64,000 bases of DNA from Haliclona indistincta (taxonomy: Eukaryota > Porifera > Demospongiae > Haplosclerida > Chalinidae): the NCBI GenBank assembly GCA_964017065.1, contig OZ024786.1:9119047-9183046 (forward strand), in the 5' to 3' direction. This document shows, piece by piece, positions 10,601 through 20,700 of the stretch. The stretch's first letter is position 1. The number at the start of each line of letters is the position of its first letter. Under the pieces are notes generated by a model. The model worked only from the letters and a program-made list of their open reading frames with translations. It had not been told where the DNA came from and did no database searches. The position numbers and the translations under genes were made by a program.

Positions 10601-13008
10601 AGTGTGTAGCTTGACCTGTTCATTTCTCTTAAGCCGTGTCCGCAATGGTGTTCCAATGCACATTAAAATGCAGTTTCAAATTTTTTAACCAGAGTGGATC
10701 CGGATTCAATGCATATTCGTCCCAATGCACTTTCATAGTGTGCTTTCAAGTCAATCGTAACTGAATTGAGTCTGAGTGTGGCCTCGATCACGTGGCATGC
10801 TTTGTGAAGGCAGTTAACTTGAGTGCTGACTAAGACCGCCTAGTGTGCGCTGGAAGTAAAACAAGGCGTAGGACACATCAGGCTTGCGCTGGTACGTGAC
10901 TAGGCTAGTTTTTTTAGCCTTCAACAAACTGTCACTTATGTCACATGACGTGATCGACGCCAGCAACTGGCTCGATTCTGCTTGATCTAGTTCCAGTGCA
11001 GACGTGCTCGACGCAGCTTGAATCAGTTTGATGCGTCAGAGTCAATGCGAATAGACCTTTTCGTTTAAGACGCAGAAGAATGCAATTATCAATAATTAAT
11101 TTTTACGTCACATCCGTAGTAAAGCTGAAGCTGCTTTTACATTACGAGCAATGGAGAATAAGCTAGTTTTGAACTGCGCGGGCTTTGTAACGCAACCGAA
11201 TATTCCAGAATAAGAGCAGTAGAAGAGAACGTTCGTCTTCCTAGTGTCTGTTATATTTTGTTCTGTTGCTCTACTTACTGCGTGTGCTGACTTCCAGCGG
11301 TCTATAGTATCACATCTCAGGGAACTAATGGCAGCTACCAGTGCAGACAACACCGTTGTACTTACAGAAGACGATGTTCCTGGACCAAGCCTACATCACC
11401 ATTATGACAAAAACACTACAACACAGCTTCGTTGGTGCTAGCTAGTAGCTAGGTAATATGTAGCCTCGAGGCTAGGTCATATGTTGCCTTACCTCAGAAC
11501 TCGACCCACACTGTAAGTAGAACGACGGAACAAATGCAAGCGTATACAGGAAAGATGAAAGTTTTATTCTATTGCTCATATTTAGGAATATTCGGCGGCT
11601 TTGCAAAACCCGCGCAGTTTGAAAGTAGTTCATTTCTCTATTGACGTAATGTAAGCAAACGAAGGCCCAGCCTTACTACGGATGTAAAATTTCAATTAAT
11701 TATGACGCACATATGACGCGCCAACATTTCATCGCCTTAAACGAAAAGGTCTATTGAAACAGCTTTGTAGTGCGGACACGGCTTTAGGCAGCTATAGCTA
11801 CTTAATGGTGCCAGTTATATTTATGGTCACTAGATGCCTGTCAAACCAGTGATTGCTAGAGAAGACACCTTCCCCAGCTAGTGTTCCATCATTAGTATAG
11901 TTTGAATGAATTAGATTTGCTATGGTCTATGATTAAACAATGAATCAACGATTTTACAATTTAGAGCACTGTGGAAACCAAATATATGCCCTCACACTAC
12001 ACAGCACCGGGAACATACTTACTGTATAGCTGGAAATCTTCGCTGGAGAAAATTTCACGAATGCGCAAGAAGAGCATTATTATCGCGAATAATATTTACG
12101 CGAATCAGCGCTATTGGCCTATCTTTGTCAACTAAAACAAGACATTCGTGCAGCATTCATAAATAAAATTTTTGCAAATGGTCTATAATTCACGAAATTT
12201 TCTGCTATATGGAAACCTGCTTAATAAGACCACCCTTCGGACAAAAATTGTACCATTAATAGAGAGTGCCTATATAAAATCATGTATAGAATGATAGAAA
12301 ATTGTGGCCTTAATATAGAGGTGGTCTTATTACACAAGTGGTCTTTAAGACAGGTTTCACTATACTGGTATATAAATCAGTAGATAACTCAATTCATAGT
12401 GTAACACTTTTCTCCTTTCACAACAGTTTTACCTTGTAGCTACACCTTTAATCAACCATGTGCATGTTAGAATTACAACAAAAATTTAAATGATGTTTGT
12501 CTGCACATGAGCTAACTGATTGAACATTAATATTCAAAGATTTTCTGTCAATCAAAAACCATTGTCTAAAATGTCTGCCTAGTATACATACAATATAAAT
12601 TACAATAGACTAGTATTAGTAGCAGATCTAGTACAGTACACTACACACAATGAGAATGGACCAGCTGAAGACTCACATAATTCTTCCAATTAGGATTACC
12701 ACCTCTCTCCACAGCAGAGCGAGCCTCCTCCAACCTGCCATGATCACAAGCATGGTTCAGCTTCCTACCCTGTGTGAGTAGAGTACACAGAGCAGCACCA
12801 CTGACAGGTGATCATACCAACACTCTCACACACCCACTCCACACACTACTGTGGTCCTGCACCATAATACACAGTAGTTCTGCTGCCTAGTCAGTAATAC
12901 AGGCTTTATGATGCTAGTGTGTATGAGCTACCTAACTAACACTGATTGTAGACTACAGACAACTAGTCATTACTAACACACTCTGCTCTCACTCACCAGC
13001 TCGCTCAT
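4527..13008 (-). CDS. Gene 3: ANK-Roc-COR-Death gene, 5' part
   Basis: Exons visible are 13008-12997 (MSEL), 12769-12677, 7067-6966, 5687-5586 and 4628-4527, all phase 0, giving 137 codons of ankyrin repeats. The rest must lie beyond the left edge. The first exon and 1.3 kb of upstream sequence match gene 2 closely. A 2.8-kb nested transposon stack (7181-9965) sits in the intron before the first cassette repeat. That the GTPase and Death parts exist is inferred from the paralogues. Confidence 0.72.
4981..5230. repeat. Dispersed GCAATAATTCCC repeat, copy 1
   Basis: GCAATACAGGAAGGGAATTA pairs with TAATTCCCGTATTGCAC, followed by GGTTTGTAGCACGA and GTGCTATATTATCCCC units. The same roughly 250-bp repeat recurs at 29095-29350 in this orientation and at 22600-22840 and 58545-58825 inverted. 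Confidence 0.7.
5586..5687 (-). CDS. Gene 3 ANK cassette exon b
   Basis: A 102-nt phase-0 exon encoding RGNTALMKAARRGHTAIVQ plus the shared second half. A 549-bp TA-flanked element (5730-6278) lies 42 bases upstream of its acceptor on the coding strand. Confidence 0.78.
5730..6278. mobile_element. TA-flanked MITE with CCGTAAATCGGG ends (549 bp)
   Basis: The ends CCGTAAATCGGGAAATTTTC and CATTTCCCGATTTACGG sit between TA dinucleotides (5728-5729, 6279-6280). Empty sites in other ANK introns read GAACTATTAACTG. Internal CCCACGAAAATATTTTAACA repeats occur near both ends. No coding potential is seen. Confidence 0.85.
6966..7067 (-). CDS. Gene 3 ANK cassette exon a
   Basis: A 102-nt phase-0 exon encoding SGDTALMKAALNGHTAIVQ plus the shared second half. 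It is the positional equivalent of gene 2 exon 35971-36072, with which it shares flanking introns. Confidence 0.78.
7349..9946. mobile_element. 2.6-kb inverted-repeat element with 8-9 bp target duplication
   Basis: The ends ATAGATATTAACC and GGTTAATATCTAT continue into imperfect inverted copies of GTAGTAGGATTGG. GATTAGAG stands on both sides (7341-7348, 9947-9954), with a possible ninth base. Long degenerate ends and an 8-9 bp duplication could be Mutator-like or hAT. The region 8542-9946 has no recognisable transposase; an 85-residue minus-strand frame at 9433-9690 is unassigned. The left arm holds a TTAA element. Confidence 0.6.
7361..8537. mobile_element. TTAA foldback element, GGTGGCGGG family, copy 1 (contains the gap)
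   Basis: TTAA at 7357-7360 and 8538-8541 flanks inverted arms of about 320 bp that start GGTGGCGGGTGCGCATGAAT. Both arms give the same 101-residue frame on opposite strands, a by-product of the palindrome. The 200-N gap (7822-8021) is bounded by a direct repeat of about 115 bp (7705-7821 and 8022-8136), so the centre is misassembled or collapsed. Confidence 0.82.
10252..10552. mobile_element. About 300-bp nested palindromic insertion
   Basis: Present here and absent from the paralogue at 36455 (CCACTAAATTGTG). A hairpin TAGTTATATACC...GGTATATAACTA is followed by TTTAAACCATAGTA, whose inverted copy closes the insertion. At least two events are involved. Confidence 0.6.
11054..11751. mobile_element. 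698-bp TA-flanked palindromic element
   Basis: TA, GACCTTTTCGTTTAAG and the inverted CTTAAACGAAAAGGTC, TA. The arms extend imperfectly for about 200 bp. The gene 2 paralogue near 36970 goes from CAATGCGAATTA to GTGCGTACACGGC without the insertion. The ORFs at 11108-11353 and 11244-11441 lie in the arms and are not convincing. Confidence 0.78.
12210..12360. mobile_element. 151-bp TA MITE with TGGAAACCTG ends
   Basis: Left end TGGAAACCTGCTTAATAAGA and right end TCTTTAAGACAGGTTTCAC are inverted copies bordered by TA. The inner AATAAGACCACC and GGTGGTCTTATT also pair. The gene 2 paralogue lacks it. Confidence 0.65.
12677..12769 (-). CDS. Gene 3 exon 2, N-terminal ankyrin-like unit
   Basis: A 93-nt exon encoding GRKLNHACDHGRLEEARSAV and ending NPNWKNY, between CAG and GTGAGT. 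It is the paralogue of 39331-39423, with changes mainly at the first and last residues. Confidence 0.75.
12997..13008 (-). CDS. Gene 3 exon 1 (12 nt)
   Basis: ATG at 13008-13006 followed by SEL and a GTGAGT donor. Compared with gene 2 it lacks 21 bases between two short GCTC direct repeats, an in-frame deletion of seven residues. Confidence 0.6.
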
Positions 13009-14330
13009 GATCGCGGTACCTGATGATGATGTAGTCTGTGTACGAAGCAGTTAGCAACGAGCCGAGCTAGCGGCTACTCGGCATGCTAGGGCTACAGGCC
13101 TAGGACTCGACCAAGATCGAGACCAAGATTCGACTTTTTTTCGCGATCTCGATCATATCTCTAGACCATAAGCCCCACCCCTCAGTACTGCGCATGTGCA
13201 AGCCGCGAGTAACACTGTACTGTACCAAACTAGCTGACTTACTGCAGTAAAGACGAGTCTAGACACTATAGTGATAAACTGTGCGAGTTCAGTAGAAATA
13301 AAGAAATCTGCATTATATCATCTGAGAGATATCAGGGAGATTTGTTGTGTTGGGATCAGCTTGTTAATGTTGCTGGTGGTCCAGCTCATTCATCAGTTTC
13401 ATCTGCATTCAGTAGTCAGCAATTTCATTTAGAATTTTTTTTACGCTATGTTGTTTTCAAGTGGTAAAGTCATACTTTGATTTATACACGGTGCCTCAAT
13501 TATTATTATAAGGATTATAAATTTTGTTATTACTTACTAGTGTGATCATGCATGAGAAAGCAAGTTACACCATACATAACCTGTCCTAGCCCTCCTCAAT
13601 ACAGGTGTATGTCATTGCTATTTCAGCTGCAGTACTGTACATGAGATGAATCAGAGGAAGGAATAATCGTATGTATGTATGTAACAAGCATAACTACAGC
13701 TATAGCAAGGAAGATCACATAATAACATATTATTTTTATAGTAAAAAGCTGCACAAAGACCTTGGAATGGTGATACAATAATAATTTGAAGCAGGCAGAT
13801 GACAAATTATTAATTTTATTGGGCAGAAATTTTCAGAAAAAAAAATTATAATTTAAGTTTTAACGTTCCCATGATTTGTAGCAGTTTTTCCTGTCATATA
13901 TAATTATAGTCTACTTGTGATATGCATGGTTTTTGAAGCGTCATAGGGCTGGAAAAGAGAAAGAATGTCATTATTACATAACAGCGATAATCGAATACTA
14001 CAATAGAGTGTTGTTGGTTTATTTACTGTGATGGAGCATGATACTGAATACAATAATACATGTAGTACTACTAATGTTGTACTATAGTATGATTGTAATC
14101 ACATTAACGTAGTCACGAGCTGTGTGAGTTTAGTATAGTAGATGAGAAGATCATTTAGTGTGGGACTTTATCAGACAAGCATAGACCACAATAACTCACC
14201 ATCAGTTAGCTATCGGTCTATCACTGATCATCATCTGATGCTACTGCTGTCTCTAATAGCTACAGTTACTACCAGAGTCTGGTAGTACTAGAGAGGTATA
14301 CACTTATACCAGTTTATGAGAATGCTCAAG
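13009..14330 (-). promoter_or_regulatory. Conserved 5' flank of gene 3
   Basis: The 1.3 kb upstream of the gene 3 start matches 39710-41070 upstream of gene 2 nearly base for base. It includes a TGCGCATGTGCA site (13189-13200), one base from the NRF-1 consensus, a GATCGAGACCAAGATTCG stretch and CpG-containing sequence. No clear TATA box is seen. The promoter role is inferred from position and conservation; recent duplication alone could explain the identity. Confidence 0.4.
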
Positions 14331-14557
14331 ATGAAAGCTTTCACTCTCTGCAAATACATCGATGGTGACCTGCAGGTTCTCATTCAAATGAAGGCTTGAG
14401 TCAGTAATGTTTGCTAAGAAGCAGCGTACAGTAGATTCACTCGCAATAGTGATAGGTTCAGACAATGTGGCGGCAATAACACAAATTCATTTGTTATAGT
14501 TTTGAGTTTTAATAAAAGCACACTTTGTGCATGCGTACACACAAATTACCATTTTAG

Positions 14558-14790
14558 TTGCTGATCCTGTCAACTAGCTCATGCTCTTCAATCTGCTTCA
14601 GTGCAATTCTCAACACACTCCATGAAGGGATTCCCTTCTGTGATACATTATCTTGTTCATGCAGCCATTCGGACAACATTTCTATATCTTGCAGCTGTTT
14701 ATTATGCCTCGCTGCTCAAGATCTATCCTCTTTAGTGTTGAGTAGAGAAGGCCTAGTTGTAATCCAAGGTCCTTCCAGTTATTGAGATCA
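14558..14790 (-). pseudogene. Decayed second Death domain, copy A
   Basis: On the minus strand this stretch reads LNNWKDLGLQLGLLYSTLKR then IDLEQRGIINSCK. After a one-base frameshift it continues MLSEWLHEQDNVSQKGIPSW and SVLRIALKQIEEHE. That is a Death-domain pattern distinct from the main Death exon (W in helix 1, L..I...RG, W before helix 6). It lies 2.7 kb downstream of the gene 2 stop. It is a broken relic or an unused alternative C-terminus. Confidence 0.6.
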
Positions 14791-15096
14791 TGAATCACAG
14801 CCAACACACCACACAGGTCATTCACCACACAGGCCACACAGGTCACAGCTCCTCATCATTATAGCTCACTTAGTGTTCTAAAGAGGTCTGCATGCATCAT
14901 TAACACCAGCAGCAGCTATAGGTAGCTTTGTATCAAAAGGTGTCTTTTGTATAGTATGCACACTCCATTGGATAAATAATTTTATTTTCTCTGAAGCAAC
15001 TGCTATTCGTCTAGCTATCAGTGGCTGATGCTGAGACAGAGACTATATGAAAATAGGCCATGCATTAATCAATCTGTGTCAAACACAAAATTTCAC

Positions 15097-15153
15097 CAGT
15101 TGAAGGAGGTGATTGTGGTGTAGCATTGGCTGATGAGGCAGAGACTATGCTGG
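15097..15153 (-). pseudogene. Extra linker exon, copy A
   Basis: A 57-nt strip encoding SIVSASSANATPQSPPSTG in phase 1-1, the same type as linker exon 1. It belongs to the decayed linker plus Death module. Its donor is weakened to GTGAAA. Confidence 0.5.
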
Positions 15154-15277
15154 CTACATAAAAATGAGTGAAATGAGAATGAAAATGATCGTGGTCCAAA
15201 AACCTGACCATCAAAATGAGCTCTACCACCTCTGCAGCAGCCATCAGGAAACTGATAGGTCTATTTTCTATTACCAA

Positions 15278-15575
15278 GAGAGGTCAATTATTCCACAGTT
15301 GAGAAGGAATGCCTAGCAATCAAATTAGGGGTGCAAGCTTTTCAAGTGTATCTACTTGGCAGACCATTCACTATACAAACAGACCATAGAGCTCTACAAT
15401 GGCTGGACAGAGTCAAGGACAGTCACAGTCGTTTAACTCGATGGAGCTTAGCATTACAGCCATTCCAATTTCGAGTGGAGCACAGGAAAGGAAGAGCTAA
15501 CATGAATGCGGACACACTGACTCTCCAGGATCCAGACACCAACCTAGTGCTTCGCACACAAGAAGGAGGGAGGAG
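15278..15575 (+). pseudogene. Ty3/gypsy pol fragment (RNase H)
   Basis: The open frame starts before the first ATG (YSTVEKECLAIKLGVQ) and continues FQVYLLGRPFTIQTDHRALQ, WLDRVKDSHSRLTRW and FRVEHRKGRANMNADTL. This is the RNase H part of a Ty3/gypsy polyprotein. Reverse transcriptase lies upstream and is missing, and no integrase follows. The gene 1 paralogue lacks the fragment. Confidence 0.85.
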
Positions 15576-15851
15576 TGTGGTAGAAGGAGCCCGCCCCAGG
15601 GATTTTCCCTATTTAAACTTTAAACTCAACTGATTACTATAGAACCTTCTAGATAATTCCTTTCCTTTCTCTCTATGTATAGACCTTACTTGACAATTCT
15701 AGATTATTCTTCTTCTAGAAACTTCTCTTTAATATAAATACTCTTCTTTTTGTAATGTAAAATCAGTTACCAATTTAGCACCATTTCTTTGAGTTATCAG
15801 TTCTACGTCGAAAACGTCTAATACGAGCAACTACCCCTTGGCTCTATCACA
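15576..15851 (+). repeat. Ty3/gypsy 3' LTR (276 bp)
   Basis: It begins TGTGGTAG just after a purine-rich tract (AGAAGGAGGGAGGAG) and ends CTATCACA, so the ends are 7 of 8 inverted and TG...CA. It contains TATAAATA and T-rich stretches. No 5' LTR is visible, so the remnant is 5'-truncated. Confidence 0.75.
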
Positions 15852-16044
15852 GAAATATAATTATGCTGCAAGTTTAATAGTTATAGCTGCTCTGATGCCG
15901 TATGCACAGTGTTTGCATCATGATGCAACCATTTTTTGCTCAGGAAAATCAGTACTTTTTACTCATAAAATATTTAATATGTAGCTTAGCACTCTAATGC
16001 ATGGTCTTCATTTTCAATCTATACTATCATCATGCAATTGTTTA

Positions 16045-16762
16045 GGAAGCGGTGCAGATATGTCTTTCAGTCTCATCTGTTGGTGTCAGAGCGCCCATTA
16101 ATTGTAGGAGGAGTCCAAATACCACAAACATTGTGTCCTCTGGGTATAACTGTTGTTGTTGTTGTATAATTATGTTGAAATTGTTACGATTCAATGTATT
16201 TCTCAGAGCCTATGGAGAGGGCATCAAGTGCTTACTAAGAGAGACAGCTGTTAGGGAGTACATGTATGGGGAGAAACACAAGGACATGACAAAAGAGATC
16301 TACCAGCCAGGCGCTTGAGGAAGATTCATGCAGGTTAGTGCTTGATCTGCAGCTGATTACTTTATGCATGTGTGTGAAATAAAAAAGTACATCAATAGTA
16401 GACCACTATCAGTTGGTGACATCAAGATCACGCTATGGAACGAGCCTGAACACAAGTTCACCGTTCGTCATCTCATGATGGACATGGGGTTCTTTGTGTT
16501 TCTCTATCTGAACAGCGACCATCTAACTAGACGGACCCTCATTTTTCAGAACGCAAGCACTGTTATCGCTTCATCTGGTGATATTGTCGATGTAGGCTCA
16601 ACAGTTCTGTGTAAACCTGACCATCGAGATGATGAGGTATCTTATAGCAATGCTAAAATTATGCACACCAATTTCATTGCTATTTTTAAGAATTTGCCAG
16701 CAATTCTCTTAGCATGTGTGGGGACAGGCAGGCATGAATGTATGTTTTATCCAACTATTTGA
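16045..16762 (+). pseudogene. Unknown plus-strand gene fragment, copy A
   Basis: Duplicate of 42448-43201. Block 1 has lost part of its sequence and frame. Block 2 (from 16207) loses one T in the glycine pair and hits a stop (EIYQPGA). Block 3 (16364-16762) stays open for most of its length but stops earlier. The lesions differ from copy B, so the fragment was probably already unconstrained when the unit duplicated. Confidence 0.45.
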
Positions 16763-17442
16763 GGTCCAGACATCTCTCAATGAATATGACTGCGCACAAC
16801 CATGACACTAACCAAAGCAATAGTTCTGATAAAAAGTCACCATGTATTGTCACCAGCATCCATTTATCACAACTGTAATCAGTCCTGCACATTTCGTAGG
16901 CAGCCTAGCAAAAGAAAGATTGAGCAAGAAGATGTAGAGCTGGATGCTCTACAGCTAGTGCATTGTCGAAAGCTTAATTATAACTCATTTGTTTATTGTA
17001 TGAAGTATCCATCATTGAAACTATAATATCACATTATCATTTATACAACAATCTATGCAACGAGGCTATCTCTCTTCCTGCTCACAATAGTCAGCCTCTT
17101 TGAGAGAGTGGTATGAAGGATGTGGTGATTAAAGATCTTGCTCACAGCTCAGTGTACAGTGCTTTGTTATGCTGAGAATATGAAGACTAACAGCTACAAG
17201 ACTGTGCTGGGAAGACATTGATGCATGATCTTGACTTTTGACTGTGTGTGTTGTGATAGTGTTGCTTTGTGTGACTGTATCAATCATCACATGTAGTACG
17301 AGTTTATTGGTCAAGAAAAATGATTATTAATATTATTGTTCAAAGTAAACTTAAAAAAATGCAAAACTTCATAGTTCACAAAGTTAAAGTCAACTACCAA
17401 TCACTTTCTATAGTACAGTCACATAAATGTATTCTAGTACAG
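16763..17442. other. Intergenic region downstream of gene 2
   Basis: Matches 43202-43810 downstream of gene 1. It contains a possible polyadenylation region for the minus-strand gene (AATAAAC-type sequence near 17290-17310 read on the minus strand) and no convincing ORF. Confidence 0.35.
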
Positions 17443-17732
17443 TCACATAAATGTACTCCTAATAGTGTCACTCAGTTCCTCTTCTCCTACATAGTTAGAT
17501 CGTAGCACAGCAACAAGAGAGGCCCAGTTGGCTGGACTCTGTGGAGTAGACTGCTGCTGCCAGCATGTGAACACATCACTAAAGCACTCGAGGCAGTCTC
17601 CTCTACGATGCTTCTCAATACCATCTAGAATACTGGAACCGATCCCAAAGGACAGACCCACTTTCCTCCACTTGGCAGGTATCTTGCTGGCTACTGCTTC
17701 CAGGAATTGGAACTGTGATACTGTATCAGTGC
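17443..17732 (-). CDS. Gene 2 Death-domain exon (C-terminus)
   Basis: This 290-nt terminal exon enters in phase 1 and ends in TGA. After FQFLEAVASKIPAKWRKVGL it shows the Death-domain pattern: a W near the start of helix 1, ILDGIEKHRRGD before helix 3, CFSDVFTCWQ, and SPANWASLVAVLRS for helices 5-6. Death domains assemble with other Death domains to recruit signalling partners. Gene 1 differs at only three residues. The ATG-initiated frame that begins at 17784 is mostly intron. Confidence 0.85.
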
Positions 17733-20700
17733 CTGCACAGACATCAACATTATGAACCAACATGCTGTAGTGCATGCTCACCACTTAGAAGAGATGAGAG
17801 AGAGGTGGAGGAAGAATGAGCAGTGGTTGATGCTGAGACAGAGACTACATGAAAATAGACCGTCATCAAACAATCTGTATCAAACATAATATCTCACCAG
17901 TTGGAGGAGGAGATGAGTTAGTGCTGGAGGGAGATTGAGTGGCGCCTGATGCTGAGAGAGAGACTAAATGAAAATAGTCCATCATCAACAATCTGTGTCA
18001 AACATAACATCTCACCAGTTGGAGGAGGTGATTGTGGTGTTGCAGTGGCTGATGAGACAGAGACTGTGCTAGCTACACGAAAAGATACACTATAATACTA
18101 ACATACTGACCATCACGATCTGCTACACTCACCATCTAGCCATGACAGCATCTTGTCATCAGAGCACGGACCACAACCTATCTTAGGTCTAACAGAGCAG
18201 GTGAGACGGGCAGGAGAGAAGGTAGTGTCTACCACACAAGCATGAGGAGTGGATTCACAGATCTTGAAGGGACAGAAGAACCCGTCAGAGAACACAATCT
18301 GCTTAGCATCAAGGTGACGCTGCCTGCAGACTGTGGCTATGGCACGGTGGATGGCAGCTCTAATAAGAGGAGCAGCTGACGGGTGCCCATTGAAGTGAAC
18401 TGTAAGCCAAGCATGGCACTCTACTAGTAGCACTACTCCTCCACCGACCTTGCACTCAAGACTGATTGCATTACAACCAATGATTTCATCGAGAGAGAAA
18501 AGCTTATCACCAAACAAAGCCACTATTAAGGCAGAGAACATACCAAGAGGTATTGCCCTGGTGCGACAGAGAAGAACAAGAGGAGCAAGTTCTCCAGCAA
18601 GAGGGGAAATATTTTTGCTCATAGGAAGTATGGAGGGAATGAAAAACAGCTCCACCTCATTGATGCACACAGGTGCTATGATTAAGAGATGCTGTAGAAT
18701 GGACAGGAAGTCGTTCACTGAGTAAATACACTTTCCCTCCTCATTCACTCTATACTTAAAGCACACAAGATTTACTAGCTCCTTGCTGAACAACCCTTGT
18801 TCTCGCAGCTTATCTATGCCAGGATAATGAGAGGGAATGAAGTGGAGATCGATGATGCCGAGATTCAATATCTCAGTGACTTCACTGAGAATGGCCTGAG
18901 AGTCAGTGAAGACCAGGTGAGGGGCAGCAGCTTGGAAATACAAGCAAAGAGCAGCTCCATTAAGAAATACTAGTGCTGCTATCACATCATCCTCTCCCAT
19001 ACCGAGAGTACCTCCTACCTCTACACACTCTGCCAGACCTAGAACACTCCGACCCTCCTTCTTTGCCTTGCCACTCACCTCCAGTTCAAATACATACCAT
19101 CTAGTAGGTATTTCTACTTCTGCATCACTACAAGCCTCTATGATCTTCTGCCTTAAAGAAGACGCCACCTCACTGCGACCTTTCATGACCCGAGTGTTGA
19201 TCGGGAGGAGAATATCTCCTTCATGATTAACCTTAATGCACATTGACTTCAGCTCACCAAGACTATTCTTCAGCCATCGATTCTTACCAGATAGTGTCTG
19301 ATCAAATAGCGACCAGTGCTTGTCAGCATGAGTGCCGATCAGAAGAAATTTTGGCTCTGATGATCCTTGCCCACTGCCTTCCTTTGAGTGCTTGACAGAC
19401 GTGAGAGTGCGAATGAGTTCTTCAATAAATTCAAGCTGAGATTTCTCTAGTTGCGTTGCCTTGCGAAGATGCTGGTCATCTTTCACATACTCATACTGGA
19501 GCTTATCATTGATAGAGTGATTGAGCTTTGAGGCTACTATGTTGACCGTGCTACCCCTGACAAATGCAGGTACGAGGCTGATGAAAGATGGCTGTCCACC
19601 AGAGTCAATTAAGTGGACAAAGGTTTTCTTTTTGTTGTTTTCTTTCGAGATGTCAGGATTGGTGACAAGCTTATTGACGACATCTGAAGCAATGCCTTCT
19701 ACTTTAGGAGGAACTGGCAGGGGATTAGCATCATCAATTCGCTCTTCTGGTGATGAACCGAAGACCAGTGGAGTAGCTGGTGATAGCACTGGAGGAGTGT
19801 GATCCACATCAGATGGTTCAAGGGCATTAATATCTTCTTTGCTATCGTTTTTACCCTGCTCTTCACTATCAGTAGCTGTAGGAGAGGCGCAGATAGCCGG
19901 TTGAGAAGGAACAGAGTGAGACGGATTGAGCTCAATCATCTTCACCTCCTCTGCGATGTATTTGAGATAGGTATCGTCATCGAGCTCTGTCCATGAAACA
20001 TCTCCGCTGCCATCGACTTTGATGCGGTAGAAAGAGATGGCTCTGGTTGCTCGTGTTGCTAATGGTGTGCTGGTCCTACTAGGAGGAGGTGGTAGGCCAA
20101 GCAGAAGATGTCTGATGCCGGTTTTGCCCACACCAGGAAGACCAGTGATGAGAGCTTTAATAATAAGGACCTTAGTACGACCCTCTCTCATAGCCCTTTG
20201 GACTAGCTTTGTGTAGGAAATAATAGAATCTGTTAGAGTAGAAAACTTAATAAATCAGTTAAGGAAATCATGAGTGCATGAGCACGTTTGAGCACATTAG
20301 AGGTTAGATGATACAGGAGTACAGGTGATAAGTTATTTACACACTACGTTTCAATAACAAGAGATACCATCAACAAGCTTAATTCATGAGTTCGGCTAAT
20401 TAATTTTAGGTAACACTGTGTAATACGTTTTCGAAGAATTGCATAAGACAGCTGGTATACAAGTATTTGATATTTTGCGGATTGACTCAAAAATAAAGAA
20501 TTTTGCGCAGGTACACATCAAAATTAATTGAAGAATATCATTACTGAATTAAAAGCTGCACGTTAACCCTTTAATTTACCAAATTATCTTGCTGAAATTT
20601 TAACCTCGTAAATGCTGACCACTTCTATCGTGAATATCTCGTGTGTCTTTTGTGCTACTTGTCTCAAATTTGCGTCCTTTGACGCCAGTGAGTAGCCGCA

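Larger units (their letters stand above)
9966..20566. repeat. Segmental duplication, copy A
   Basis: This block (gene 3 upstream half, intergenic region, gene 2 3' half) aligns in order and orientation with 36176-47516. Exons, promoters, decayed modules and intron sequence are shared. Differences are mostly discrete insertions: 10252-10552, 11054-11751, 12210-12360 and 15278-15851 in this copy; 37023-38012, 38405-39017 and 44246-44522 in the other. Confidence 0.85.

Noticed and set aside
18450..19996. Plus-strand ORFs across the GTPase exon
   Set aside because: Antisense shadows of a long, conserved minus-strand exon with clear motifs.
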